In this document: positions 1 through 5,561 of the stretch, piece by piece
Layout of the letters: each line of letters opens with the position of its first letter
How positions within the stretch are numbered: position 1 is the stretch's first letter
Source: Muribaculaceae bacterium
GTDB taxonomy: Bacteria > Bacteroidota > Bacteroidia > Bacteroidales > Muribaculaceae
Direction of reading: 5' to 3'
Length of the DNA stretch: 7,129 nt
Assembly: GCA_029059965.1 (NCBI GenBank)
Contig: JAIDUY010000029.1
Coordinates: 1 to 7,129 of the forward strand
Notes under the pieces: model-generated
What the model saw: only the letters and a program-made list of their open reading frames with translations
What the model was told of the DNA's origin: nothing
The model's database searches: none
Position numbers and translations under genes: made by a program

Positions 1-183
1 GCCGTCCTGCGTGGCGGATACCTCCACAACCCGGCTTTCCCGCTGAAACCCGGCGAGATAGTGATTCCATGCCGTGGCGTCGGCAAAGACATCAGCATCC
101 GGTTTTCGGACAGAAAGGTAGACAAAGAACTCGTCGAGGAAGTGAGCTACCGCCTCGTCGACCTCCGCCGCCCCGCCGACTGA
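1..183 (+). CDS. C-terminal 60 residues of an unidentified protein
   Basis: An open frame enters from the left edge in frame 1 and ends at TGA 181-183, leaving 60 residues of the C-terminus. I do not recognise the protein. The fragment begins with a short beta-type stretch (GGYLHNPAFPLKPGE) that recalls the final Ig-like strands of some glycoside hydrolases, followed by a charged tail ending VDLRRPAD. That resemblance is weak and should not be used as a function. The stop is only 26 bases before the start of the short CreD-like gene on the same strand, so the genes may share a transcript. GC-rich third positions match the flanking genes. The start and most of the gene lie outside the window. 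Confidence 0.7.
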   Translation, partial: AVLRGGYLHNPAFPLKPGEIVIPCRGVGKDISIRFSDRKVDKELVEEVSYRLVDLRRPAD

Positions 184-209
184 ACTCTCACCTTAAAACC
201 TTTAATATT

Positions 210-818
210 ATGGAGAACTACTTAAACTCCGACAGCAAGCCCAGATACACTCGGAGCTGGCTCGGACTTCACTGTCTGTTTGCATTAATATCGGCATTAT
301 TCTTAGCCTGCGCGGCCCTGTTCGTGGAGTTTTACGCAAGCTCGCGCGTCGAGGACGGACTGCTCGGCGATTCCAGCTACAGGCTCCTGTCGGATTCTGT
401 CGGTTACTGCTTCTGGCTGATAGCCATCTCGACCATTTCCATAATGCTCATCGAGCTGACCTTCCGCAAAAGCATCAGCTACATCCAGTACACCCTGACG
501 AGCTTCGCCCTGACATTGTTCTATCTCTTGCTGCTGGCCATGTCCGAGCATCTGCGATTCAGCTTTTCCTACGCCATAGTCAGCGTGATGACAATAGGAC
601 TTATCAGCCTGTTCGTCAAGGGCATCATCCAAAAGGGCAAGGCCGTGGCAATGACAGTGGCCATACTTGCGACGGAATATGCCGTGATGTTTCTTCTCAT
701 CAGGATGGGTTCTCTGGCACTGCTCCTCGGCAGCCTTATGCTGTTCGCACTCATCGCCTGCGCCATGTACCTGACCCTCAGGCTCCGCATGGAGAACAAT
801 GAAATCGTAATCAAATAG
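210..818 (+). CDS. Short CreD-family membrane protein lacking the periplasmic domain
   Basis: This 202-residue inner-membrane protein is a paralogue of the CreD-like protein encoded next to it. About six hydrophobic helices are visible: 17-40, 66-83, 93-111, 119-137, 145-164 and 168-190. Residues 61 to about 194 align without a gap to 258-391 of the neighbour, including the shared FY near residue 104 and LLLGSLMLF near 171. The N-terminal helix also matches (LGLHC against LGLQC). The roughly 200-residue periplasmic domain between helices 1 and 2 is reduced to about 20 residues. The frame is open upstream to 69, but ATG 210 is chosen because it follows the upstream stop, sits behind an AT-rich leader, and gives a proper N-terminus before helix 1. 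CreD proteins are linked to envelope integrity and beta-lactam response in proteobacteria; their biochemical activity is not established. Whether this short form works alone, or with the full-length neighbour, is unknown. Confidence 0.85.
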   Translation: MENYLNSDSKPRYTRSWLGLHCLFALISALFLACAALFVEFYASSRVEDGLLGDSSYRLLSDSVGYCFWLIAISTISIMLIELTFRKSISYIQYTLTSFALTLFYLLLLAMSEHLRFSFSYAIVSVMTIGLISLFVKGIIQKGKAVAMTVAILATEYAVMFLLIRMGSLALLLGSLMLFALIACAMYLTLRLRMENNEIVIK

Positions 819-829
819 TCCTTACCGCC

Positions 830-2011
830 ATGCAGACGCCTCCTCCCTTCGTTCCGCCTCAGCCTCCGCGTATGCACAACGGGATAAAGCTCCTTGTGCT
901 GGGCCTGCAGTGCGCGCTGCTTATGATCGGCGCACTGATTATCTGGATTATCTCGTATTCCCGCGACTCGAACAGCAACAGGGTGGCCGAGGAGATAGCC
1001 CGTGGATGGGGTGAGGAGGTACTCATCGACGGACCGACAGCAGACTCCTGCAGAGTATACCCCGAATCATTCGTCTGCGAAGCGACTGTCAGTACCAAGT
1101 CGCTGCACCGCAACATCTACGAGGCTGAGGTATTCAATGCCGACGTCGCCATCTCGGGCACGTTCGTCAAAGACAGCCTCGCGGCGTCAGAACCCGCAGT
1201 CATCACCCTGGCGGTGGCAAGCCCGCAGATTGCGCGCCTGTCGCCCCTGACTTTCGGCGGACGGGAATACCGATGGCGCAGAACCCGCACAGGCCTGCAA
1301 GCGGAGGTCGACATCGCGGACATGCCGCAGACCATAGAATTCTCGACCGACTTCGAAATACACGGTTCAGGCAAATTCTATGTCCGTCAATACGGTAACT
1401 CATCTTCGGTCACCATCTCCGGCGAGGCTCCGAACCCGTCGTTCAGCGACAGTCAGCTGCCCACGGAGCGAAGCGTCGAAGGGCGGCATTTCTCGGCAAG
1501 CTGGAGGTCGTTCGGCCTGACAGAAGGCAGGGTCGGAACCGACCGTCCGCACTACATAGGCGCCAAATTCCTCGTCGGCGTCGACCGCTATCAGAAAGTG
1601 TCGCGCTCCCTCAAATATGCCTTCATCATTATCGTACTGACATATATCAGTGTGCTATTCGTGGAAATCATGACGAAGCGCAACATCCCGCTGCTCAATT
1701 ACTTCCTGATTGGCGTGGCTCTTGTGCTGTTCTACTCGCTGCTGCTGTCGTTCACCGACCTGCTTTCGTTCGAAATCGCCTACCTTATCGCAGCCACAAT
1801 GACCATCGCGCTGATTGTCGGATATATGTGGAAGATGCTCGGTTCCAAGAAAGCCACCCTGGCAATAGGAGTGATTCTATCCATGCTCTACGTCAGCTGC
1901 TTCATTCTGCTGTCGATGCCCACATATTCACTGCTGCTCGGAAGCCTGATGCTTTTCGTCACCCTTGCCGCGATGATGTACGGCTCGCTCCGCATGAAAA
2001 CCCCGGTATGA
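830..2011 (+). CDS. creD: CreD-family inner membrane (cell envelope integrity) protein
   Basis: A 393-residue CreD homologue, somewhat shorter than the roughly 450 residues of E. coli CreD. A proline-rich cytoplasmic start is followed by helix 1 (about 20-43), a periplasmic domain (about 44-258) and a five-helix bundle (about 262-280, 288-308, 313-332, 340-360, 365-388). Family hallmarks are visible: a W-G...GP segment at 60-69, NIYEAEVFNADVAISGTF (95-112), HGS at 178-180, NPSF and LP (202-211), FSASW (221-225), and VDRYQKVSRSLKYA just before the bundle. LLGSLMLF near 369 is also typical. CreD is the main CreBC-regulated gene in proteobacteria and is tied to envelope stress and beta-lactam resistance; its molecular role is unknown. 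No creB or creC is in the window. The start lies 11 bases after the short paralogue's stop, so the two are probably co-transcribed. ATG 872 is a possible alternative start that would remove the proline-rich tail. Its end is convergent with the minus-strand cassette, 34 bases away, with no clear terminator between them. Confidence 0.92.
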   Translation: MQTPPPFVPPQPPRMHNGIKLLVLGLQCALLMIGALIIWIISYSRDSNSNRVAEEIARGWGEEVLIDGPTADSCRVYPESFVCEATVSTKSLHRNIYEAEVFNADVAISGTFVKDSLAASEPAVITLAVASPQIARLSPLTFGGREYRWRRTRTGLQAEVDIADMPQTIEFSTDFEIHGSGKFYVRQYGNSSSVTISGEAPNPSFSDSQLPTERSVEGRHFSASWRSFGLTEGRVGTDRPHYIGAKFLVGVDRYQKVSRSLKYAFIIIVLTYISVLFVEIMTKRNIPLLNYFLIGVALVLFYSLLLSFTDLLSFEIAYLIAATMTIALIVGYMWKMLGSKKATLAIGVILSMLYVSCFILLSMPTYSLLLGSLMLFVTLAAMMYGSLRMKTPV

Positions 2012-2045
2012 CACTCCTGCTCCCCGGAAGGTAAGAAAAGCTACA

Positions 2046-2348
2046 TCAGCGGGAGGCAACGAAGCAGACAATGCCGAGTTTCTCTTCGATATTGGCAATG
2101 CTCTTGAAACTCAGGTTTTCAGTACCTGAAATCAACTTGCTCACATATTGAGGGCTTACGCCCAAGCGGGACGCAAGGTCAGCTCTTTTCAGTCCGTTAT
2201 CCTGCATATAGCCTATCAACATCATGGCTACCTGACGCGACCAACGGAGCCAGCTTTCATTTTCCTTTCGACTCACTGCCTCCTCAACGAAACTCGAAGG
2301 GTTCTCACTCAGGTGAGATTCCAAAAATTTAATTGCCTTAGTAGTCAT
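2046..2348 (-). CDS. XRE-family helix-turn-helix protein, probable antitoxin and autorepressor
   Basis: The protein has 100 residues from ATG 2346-2348. An N-terminal helical segment (about 1-45) precedes a compact XRE/Cro-type helix-turn-helix domain (about 46-92), recognisable from LKRADLASRLGVSPQYVSKL at 53-72 and the following NLSFKSIANIEEKLGI. In HigBA-type modules such a protein binds the toxin and represses the operon. It is the second gene of its cassette, starting 7 bases after the upstream stop on the same strand, which is the HigBA order (toxin first). The frame is open further upstream to ATG 2390, but that start would overlap the preceding gene and add 14 residues with no domain role, so 2348 is preferred. 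Third positions are much more AT-rich than in the flanking genes, suggesting transfer. The DNA-binding call is secure; the antitoxin role is inferred from gene order and partner. A plain regulator remains possible. Confidence 0.8.
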   Translation of the reverse strand: MTTKAIKFLESHLSENPSSFVEEAVSRKENESWLRWSRQVAMMLIGYMQDNGLKRADLASRLGVSPQYVSKLISGTENLSFKSIANIEEKLGIVCFVASR

Positions 2349-2355
2349 AATAGAA

Positions 2356-2901
2356 TTAATTAGTAAGTCCGACAAAACTATCTCGGTCAAATACTCCGTT
2401 TGCCTTAAGAAAATTCTTGCATTGATTCAACTTGTTGAGTTCAATCAAAGTGTGCTCTCTTTCCTGCATGGTTCGGGTGAGCTTTATAGCGCCGCCTGTC
2501 ACAACATAAACGTTAGGTTCCAAACGAATAGCATAAATCCGCAACCAACTTGCATGGCGGCTTCTATCCCAATTACGCGCTTTCTCGCGTGTGATTTCAC
2601 GGCTCCTATTATCTGACAAATCCAAAGGCATGAAAAGCTCATCGAGATTGTCAGTAAATGGTATTTCCAGCACCAGTTCTTGAAGAGCCTCTGCATCCTC
2701 AAAAGTATCATTGATTGCCTCATCGATTCTTTCGATATGAAAATATGATTTCAAATCATCAATATTATCCATGAAAAAATCAAGAAGGTATTCACCATTA
2801 GTCCAGTTGCGGAATAACAGCGTCAACTCATCTGCATCTTTTTCAGGCGATTGAACAGCCCACAGATGGTCGCTATCTTCAAAAACTCTAACGAATTCCA
2901 T
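2356..2901 (-). CDS. Putative RelE/HigB-like toxin with long N-terminal extension
   Basis: This protein has 181 residues, and I cannot give it a named family with certainty. The first 100 residues are acidic and helical. The second half (about 105-165) contains RSRHASWLRIYAIRLEPNVY, then VVTGGAIKLTRTMQER, then a helix ELNKLNQCKNFL. The order of basic residues, a beta hairpin, a K/R-bearing strand and a terminal helix resembles the RelE/HigB fold, where basic residues on the strands support ribosome-dependent mRNA cleavage. The classic toxins are about 90-120 residues, so this would be an extended form. The context supports it: an XRE regulator follows by 7 bases, a private promoter precedes it, and the base composition is AT-rich. 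ATG 2899-2901 is the first in-frame start after the promoter and leaves a short leader of about 18 bases. The alternative is a non-toxin partner of an XRE regulator, such as a metallo-independent stress protein. Confidence 0.6.
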   Translation of the reverse strand: MEFVRVFEDSDHLWAVQSPEKDADELTLLFRNWTNGEYLLDFFMDNIDDLKSYFHIERIDEAINDTFEDAEALQELVLEIPFTDNLDELFMPLDLSDNRSREITREKARNWDRSRHASWLRIYAIRLEPNVYVVTGGAIKLTRTMQEREHTLIELNKLNQCKNFLKANGVFDRDSFVGLTN

Positions 2902-2925
2902 ACATTTCTAACGTATACACACGTG

Positions 2926-2956
2926 CAAAGTTAATGAAAGAATACGAAAAATGCAA
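2926..2956 (-). promoter_or_regulatory. Bacteroidetes-type promoter of the putative toxin-antitoxin cassette
   Basis: Read on the minus strand, TAACTTTG at 2933-2926 matches the Bacteroidetes -7 consensus TAnnTTTG exactly. TTG at 2956-2954 lies 20 bases upstream, the usual spacing to the -33 element. Transcription would start near 2919, about 18 bases before the ATG at 2901. The -33 element lies inside the left arm of the inverted repeat 2948-2973. Confidence 0.72.
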
Positions 2957-2973
2957 CTTATAGGTTGCATTTT
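2948..2973. repeat. Perfect inverted repeat over the -33 box, candidate operator
   Basis: Two 10-base arms, AAAATGCAAC at 2948-2957 and GTTGCATTTT at 2964-2973, are exact reverse complements around a 6-base spacer (TTATAG). The left arm contains the -33 TTG of the cassette promoter. A dimeric XRE repressor bound here would block RNA polymerase, as expected for autoregulated toxin-antitoxin operons. The structure is seen directly; the operator role is inferred. It is AT-rich and short for a terminator, and there is no GC-rich stem. Confidence 0.65.
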
Positions 2974-3006
2974 CATTTGTTTAGCCATAAACACCTCCAT
3001 AAGCAT

Positions 3007-3039
3007 ACAGCCAGGCTGCGCTGAGCGCGGCCTGGCTGT
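3007..3039 (-). terminator. Strong hairpin 3' of the lipoprotein gene, probable terminator
   Basis: ACAGCCAGGC at 3007-3016 pairs with GCCTGGCTGT at 3030-3039. GCGC at 3018-3021 pairs with GCGC at 3025-3028 around a TGA loop, and one wobble pair joins the two parts, giving a nearly continuous 15-pair stem. It lies 23 bases beyond the stop of the minus-strand lipoprotein gene, the expected place for its terminator. No run of U follows on the minus strand, so termination may be partial or may need another factor. The same stem would form on the plus strand. Confidence 0.6.
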
Positions 3040-3061
3040 GTGTCTATGGGTTGGGATAGGG

Positions 3062-3928
3062 TCAGTCGATCTGGATTACGAGATAGTTGGAGAGGCTCCA
3101 GAACTTGGCGGGGTTGGTGATGCGGAGCACCTTGTGGCCGTTGACATCGACTATGCTGTAGGAGTCCTCGGGCTGGTTGGTGAGAACCTTGGCATTGGTG
3201 GTGTTGAGGTCGATGGAGGGGAGCTGACGCTTGTCGGCGCGGGTGAAGAAGTTTTGGTCGAAGTCGCCTTCGAGGAGCTTGGTGCGACGCAGGAAGCCAG
3301 TCTCGATGATGTGCTTGTCCTTGAGCTCGCCCTTGGTGCCGATGGCATAGTAGCAGGTATTGAGTTCGGTGTCGAGACGGCTGGCGACGGTTGTGGTCGA
3401 GTCAAGGTCGGCGGTGACGGTGGTCACGGTCTGATGGAGGGAGTCGACCTGGGCGTCGAGGGTTCCAATCTGTGTGCGGGCCTCGTCGAGGTTGGCACGC
3501 AGCTGGGTGATTTCGTCGGTCTGGCTCTCGATCTGGGAGCGCAGGGTGTTGACGGTGGTCTGCAGGTTGGAGTTATTGAGGTTGGAGCGGTTGAGGCGCT
3601 GTTCGAGTTCGTCGAGACGTTCGCGGCGCTGCTGGAGAGTCTGCTGAATGGCGGCGATGTCGGCGCGAATCTGGTCGCGCTGTCCGGGAGTCTCGCCGGA
3701 ACCGTTTACACTCAGAATATTCTCGAGCTGCTTGATCTGGTTCATGTCCTGACCGATTTCGGTTACGAGAGCCAGCAGCTGGTCGCGGTCGGAAACGGCG
3801 TCGGCAAGTTCTTCGCGTGTAGCTTCGGCAACGGCGGCCTGCCGTGCGGTTTCTTCTTCCTGGGCTTTGTTCTTGCATGCCGGCAAGAGAGCGGCGGCAG
3901 CGAGAAGCAGAATCATTGCTTTTTTCAT
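3062..3928 (-). CDS. Coiled-coil lipoprotein, Cbp1-like (possible collagen-binding adhesin family)
   Basis: A 288-residue predicted lipoprotein. A signal peptide (MKKAMILLLA...) ends in the lipobox LLPAC, with Cys18 as the lipidated residue. Residues about 22-70 and 83-190 are long Q/E/R/L-rich coiled coil with a G/N/S break near 73-82. The C-terminal domain (about 191-288) carries YYAIGTKGELK, the stretch GFLRRTKLLEGDF, KVLTNQP and the ending FWSLSNYLVIQ. As I recall, this arrangement matches a Bacteroidetes lipoprotein family that includes the B. fragilis collagen-binding protein Cbp1; binding here is unproven. Two O-glycosylation sequons of the Bacteroides D(S/T)(A/I/L/M/T/V) type occur at D162-S-L and D176-S-T. 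The residues after Cys18 (KNKAQEEE) are not a classic surface-export signal, so outer-leaflet display is uncertain. It follows rsmI by 57 bases on the same strand and could be co-transcribed; no convincing promoter was found in that gap. A leaflet-spanning structural lipoprotein is an alternative role. Confidence 0.8.
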   Translation of the reverse strand: MKKAMILLLAAAALLPACKNKAQEEETARQAAVAEATREELADAVSDRDQLLALVTEIGQDMNQIKQLENILSVNGSGETPGQRDQIRADIAAIQQTLQQRRERLDELEQRLNRSNLNNSNLQTTVNTLRSQIESQTDEITQLRANLDEARTQIGTLDAQVDSLHQTVTTVTADLDSTTTVASRLDTELNTCYYAIGTKGELKDKHIIETGFLRRTKLLEGDFDQNFFTRADKRQLPSIDLNTTNAKVLTNQPEDSYSIVDVNGHKVLRITNPAKFWSLSNYLVIQID

Positions 3929-3985
3929 AAGCGTATAGTTGAACGTTTTATATAATTCCGATAAATGGCGGGAGGCGGGACGGAA

Positions 3986-4723
3986 TCAGTTTTCGGACTC
4001 GGCGTCGTCGTTGCGGTACTTGTTGCGGTGGCTGTGTGCCGCAGGACTGCGTTCCAGTCCTCCCACTACTACAACAATCTCGCCTCGCGCCTGGTTCACG
4101 CCGAAGTAAGCGGCCAGTTCGCCGAGGGTTCCGCGGTGTATGGTTTCGTGCACCTTGGAAATCTCGCGGCACACGGCCGCGGGGCGGTCGGCGCCGCAGG
4201 CCTCGGCAAGGTTGTCCAGCGTGCGCGCCAGCCTCAGGGGCGATTCGTAGATGATGAAGGTCACGGGCAGGGCGGCGAGGACTTCGAGGCGCGAGGCTCG
4301 GCCTTTCTTCACGGGCAGGAAGCCCTCGAAGAAGAAGCGGTCGCACGGAAGCCCGGAGCTGACCAGCGCAGGCACGAAAGCCGTGGGGCCGGGAAGCGTC
4401 TCGACGTCGAGACCGCGGCGGCGGCACTCTCGCGAGAGCATGAATCCGGGGTCGGATATGCCCGGGGTTCCTGCGTCGGACACCAGAGCGACAGTCTCGC
4501 CGGCGGCGATGCGGTCGAGGACGGGGTCGAGGCTGCGGTGTTCGTTGAATTTGTGATGGCTCGCCGTGGGCGTGGCTATGCCGAAGTGCTTCAGCAGCAC
4601 TCCCGAGGTGCGTGTGTCCTCGGCAAGAATCAGCGATGCGCCGCGCAGCGCCTCGACGGCGCGCGGACTCATGTCGCCGAGATTTCCCACCGGAGTGGGT
4701 ACTATTACGAGTTTTCCGGCCAT
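3986..4723 (-). CDS. rsmI: 16S rRNA (cytidine-1402-2'-O)-methyltransferase RsmI
   Basis: RsmI uses S-adenosylmethionine to methylate the 2'-hydroxyl of C1402 in 16S rRNA. With RsmH it produces the doubly modified nucleotide in the ribosomal P site, which supports accurate start-codon decoding. The 245-residue protein shows the tetrapyrrole-methylase fold motifs in order: VPTPVGNLGD (8-17), AEDTR (34-38), SDAGTPGISDPG (82-93), LPGP (110-113), FEGF (132-135), YESP (159-162), REISK (186-190) and a closing GEIVVVVGG strand (214-222). E. coli RsmI is about 286 residues; this form ends soon after the methylase fold with a short charged tail and lacks the extra C-terminal domain. The start ATG is 10 bases after the stop of the acidic-protein gene, so the two are almost certainly in one transcript. 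The function call is secure. Confidence 0.96.
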   Translation of the reverse strand: MAGKLVIVPTPVGNLGDMSPRAVEALRGASLILAEDTRTSGVLLKHFGIATPTASHHKFNEHRSLDPVLDRIAAGETVALVSDAGTPGISDPGFMLSRECRRRGLDVETLPGPTAFVPALVSSGLPCDRFFFEGFLPVKKGRASRLEVLAALPVTFIIYESPLRLARTLDNLAEACGADRPAAVCREISKVHETIHRGTLGELAAYFGVNQARGEIVVVVGGLERSPAAHSHRNKYRNDDAESEN

Positions 4724-4733
4724 ATTATAGCGT

Positions 4734-5513
4734 TCAGGAGGGCATGTTGCCCGACAGAATCTGCATGAAAGCCTCGACTTCGGGATTGGAGGGGTCCCAC
4801 ATCAGGTCGTGGAAGAGGTAGTCCTCGGCCTCGGCATAGTCCGGCATCTCGGCCAGCACGCTCAGGGTGTCGGCGAAGTCCTCCTGGTCGCCGCCGAAAA
4901 GCTCGCGGCAGAAGCGGAAACGGTCGTTGATGGTGAATGCGTGCAGCAGGCGCTCGTTGATTTCGACGGGTGCGAGGTCATCGGCCTGCACCTCGGCGAG
5001 CGGGTCGACAGAGGCTGCAAGATATTCGTCCGCCGGCTCGGGCTCGACGTCTATATCAATAGCGACTTCACCGTCGCCCTCATCGTCGGATTCGTTATGC
5101 ACTTCGGTCGAGGCGATGGCAATGTAGTCGTCGTCGTAATTGGAGTCGATTTCGACCGTCACGTCGTCATCGTCCTCGTCCTCAATCTCGACCGGAGTCA
5201 GAGCGGCTTTTGCCACCCTGTCGAGGTCGCGGGCCGAATTGCTTTGCTCGCGGGTCACGATTTCGCTCTCGAGCTCGCGGGTGTCGACCTTGTCGCTGTG
5301 GGCCTCGACGACGCCCTCTATGGCCACGGGCACGTCGACGGGTTCGTCGTCGTCCTTGTGGTCGGTTCCGCCGAGTTCACCGACGGACTCGGCCATTAGC
5401 CCGAACTTGCGTGTCAGCATGTCGCGCACTTCCTGCGAGTCATTGTCGCGGAGGACGCGCAGCAGTCCCTGGATTTCGATATTGAGTTCAATCAAGCGGT
5501 TGATGTCTGCCAT
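4734..5513 (-). CDS. Acidic protein with conserved ends, Bacteroidetes family of unknown function
   Basis: This 259-residue protein has no function I can name. It has three parts. Residues 1-50 are predicted helix (NRLIELNIEIQGLLRVLRDN). Residues about 51-180 form an Asp/Glu-rich, probably disordered linker with runs such as EDEDDDD at 111-117. Residues about 185-255 form a compact segment with INDRFRFCRELFGGDQEDF (195-213), a helix with AEAEDYLFHDL (228-237) and WDPSNPEVEAFMQIL. I recall this C-terminal pattern from conserved hypothetical proteins of Bacteroidales. No signal peptide or membrane helix is visible, so it is probably cytoplasmic. It is placed 48 bases after dacB and 10 bases before rsmI. 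The acidic linker makes a nucleic-acid-mimic or protein-scaffold role conceivable, but nothing in the sequence decides this. ATG 5511-5513 is the only start that includes the N-terminal helix. Confidence 0.82.
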   Translation of the reverse strand: MADINRLIELNIEIQGLLRVLRDNDSQEVRDMLTRKFGLMAESVGELGGTDHKDDDEPVDVPVAIEGVVEAHSDKVDTRELESEIVTREQSNSARDLDRVAKAALTPVEIEDEDDDDVTVEIDSNYDDDYIAIASTEVHNESDDEGDGEVAIDIDVEPEPADEYLAASVDPLAEVQADDLAPVEINERLLHAFTINDRFRFCRELFGGDQEDFADTLSVLAEMPDYAEAEDYLFHDLMWDPSNPEVEAFMQILSGNMPS

Positions 5514-5561
5514 AGTAGCAAAGAGAGATTATGGTGATGGACCTGCGTCCGGATGTATGTA

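Noticed and set aside
69..209. N-terminal extension of the short CreD-like protein to ATG 69
   Set aside because: It would overlap the end of the upstream gene and add an Arg/Pro-rich stretch that is an out-of-frame shadow of that gene.
2001..2045. Possible terminator between convergent creD and the helix-turn-helix gene
   Set aside because: Only short CCCCGG direct repeats are present; no stable stem or T-run could be drawn.
2908..2988. Minus-strand 26-codon frame preceded by GGAGG five bases before its ATG
   Set aside because: It overlaps the cassette promoter and the inverted repeat, Bacteroidetes rarely use Shine-Dalgarno starts, and the peptide has no feature beyond chance.
2951..3955. 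Long plus-strand open frame (334 codons) opposite the lipoprotein gene
   Set aside because: It is fully antisense to a gene with a signal peptide, lipobox and conserved C-terminal domain. The translation is a low-complexity G/V/L/E mix that follows from GC-rich codon bias on the other strand.
3955..3986. Six-base inverted repeat ATTCCG / CGGAAT between rsmI and the lipoprotein gene
   Set aside because: A 6-base stem with a 20-base loop is weak, and the right arm runs into the rsmI stop; likely chance.
3965..4768. Plus-strand open frame (267 codons) opposite rsmI
   Set aside because: rsmI on the minus strand has all its family motifs; this is an antisense shadow.
4809..5399. Plus-strand open frame (196 codons) opposite the acidic protein gene
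   Set aside because: Runs of Val, Asp and Gly mirror the Asp/Glu codons of the real gene. It has no recognisable domain or start signal.
5514..5561. Possible promoter (TCTCTTTG on the minus strand) before the acidic protein gene
   Set aside because: The TA of the -7 box is not conserved, there is no TTG at the right distance, and transcription would begin about at the start codon.
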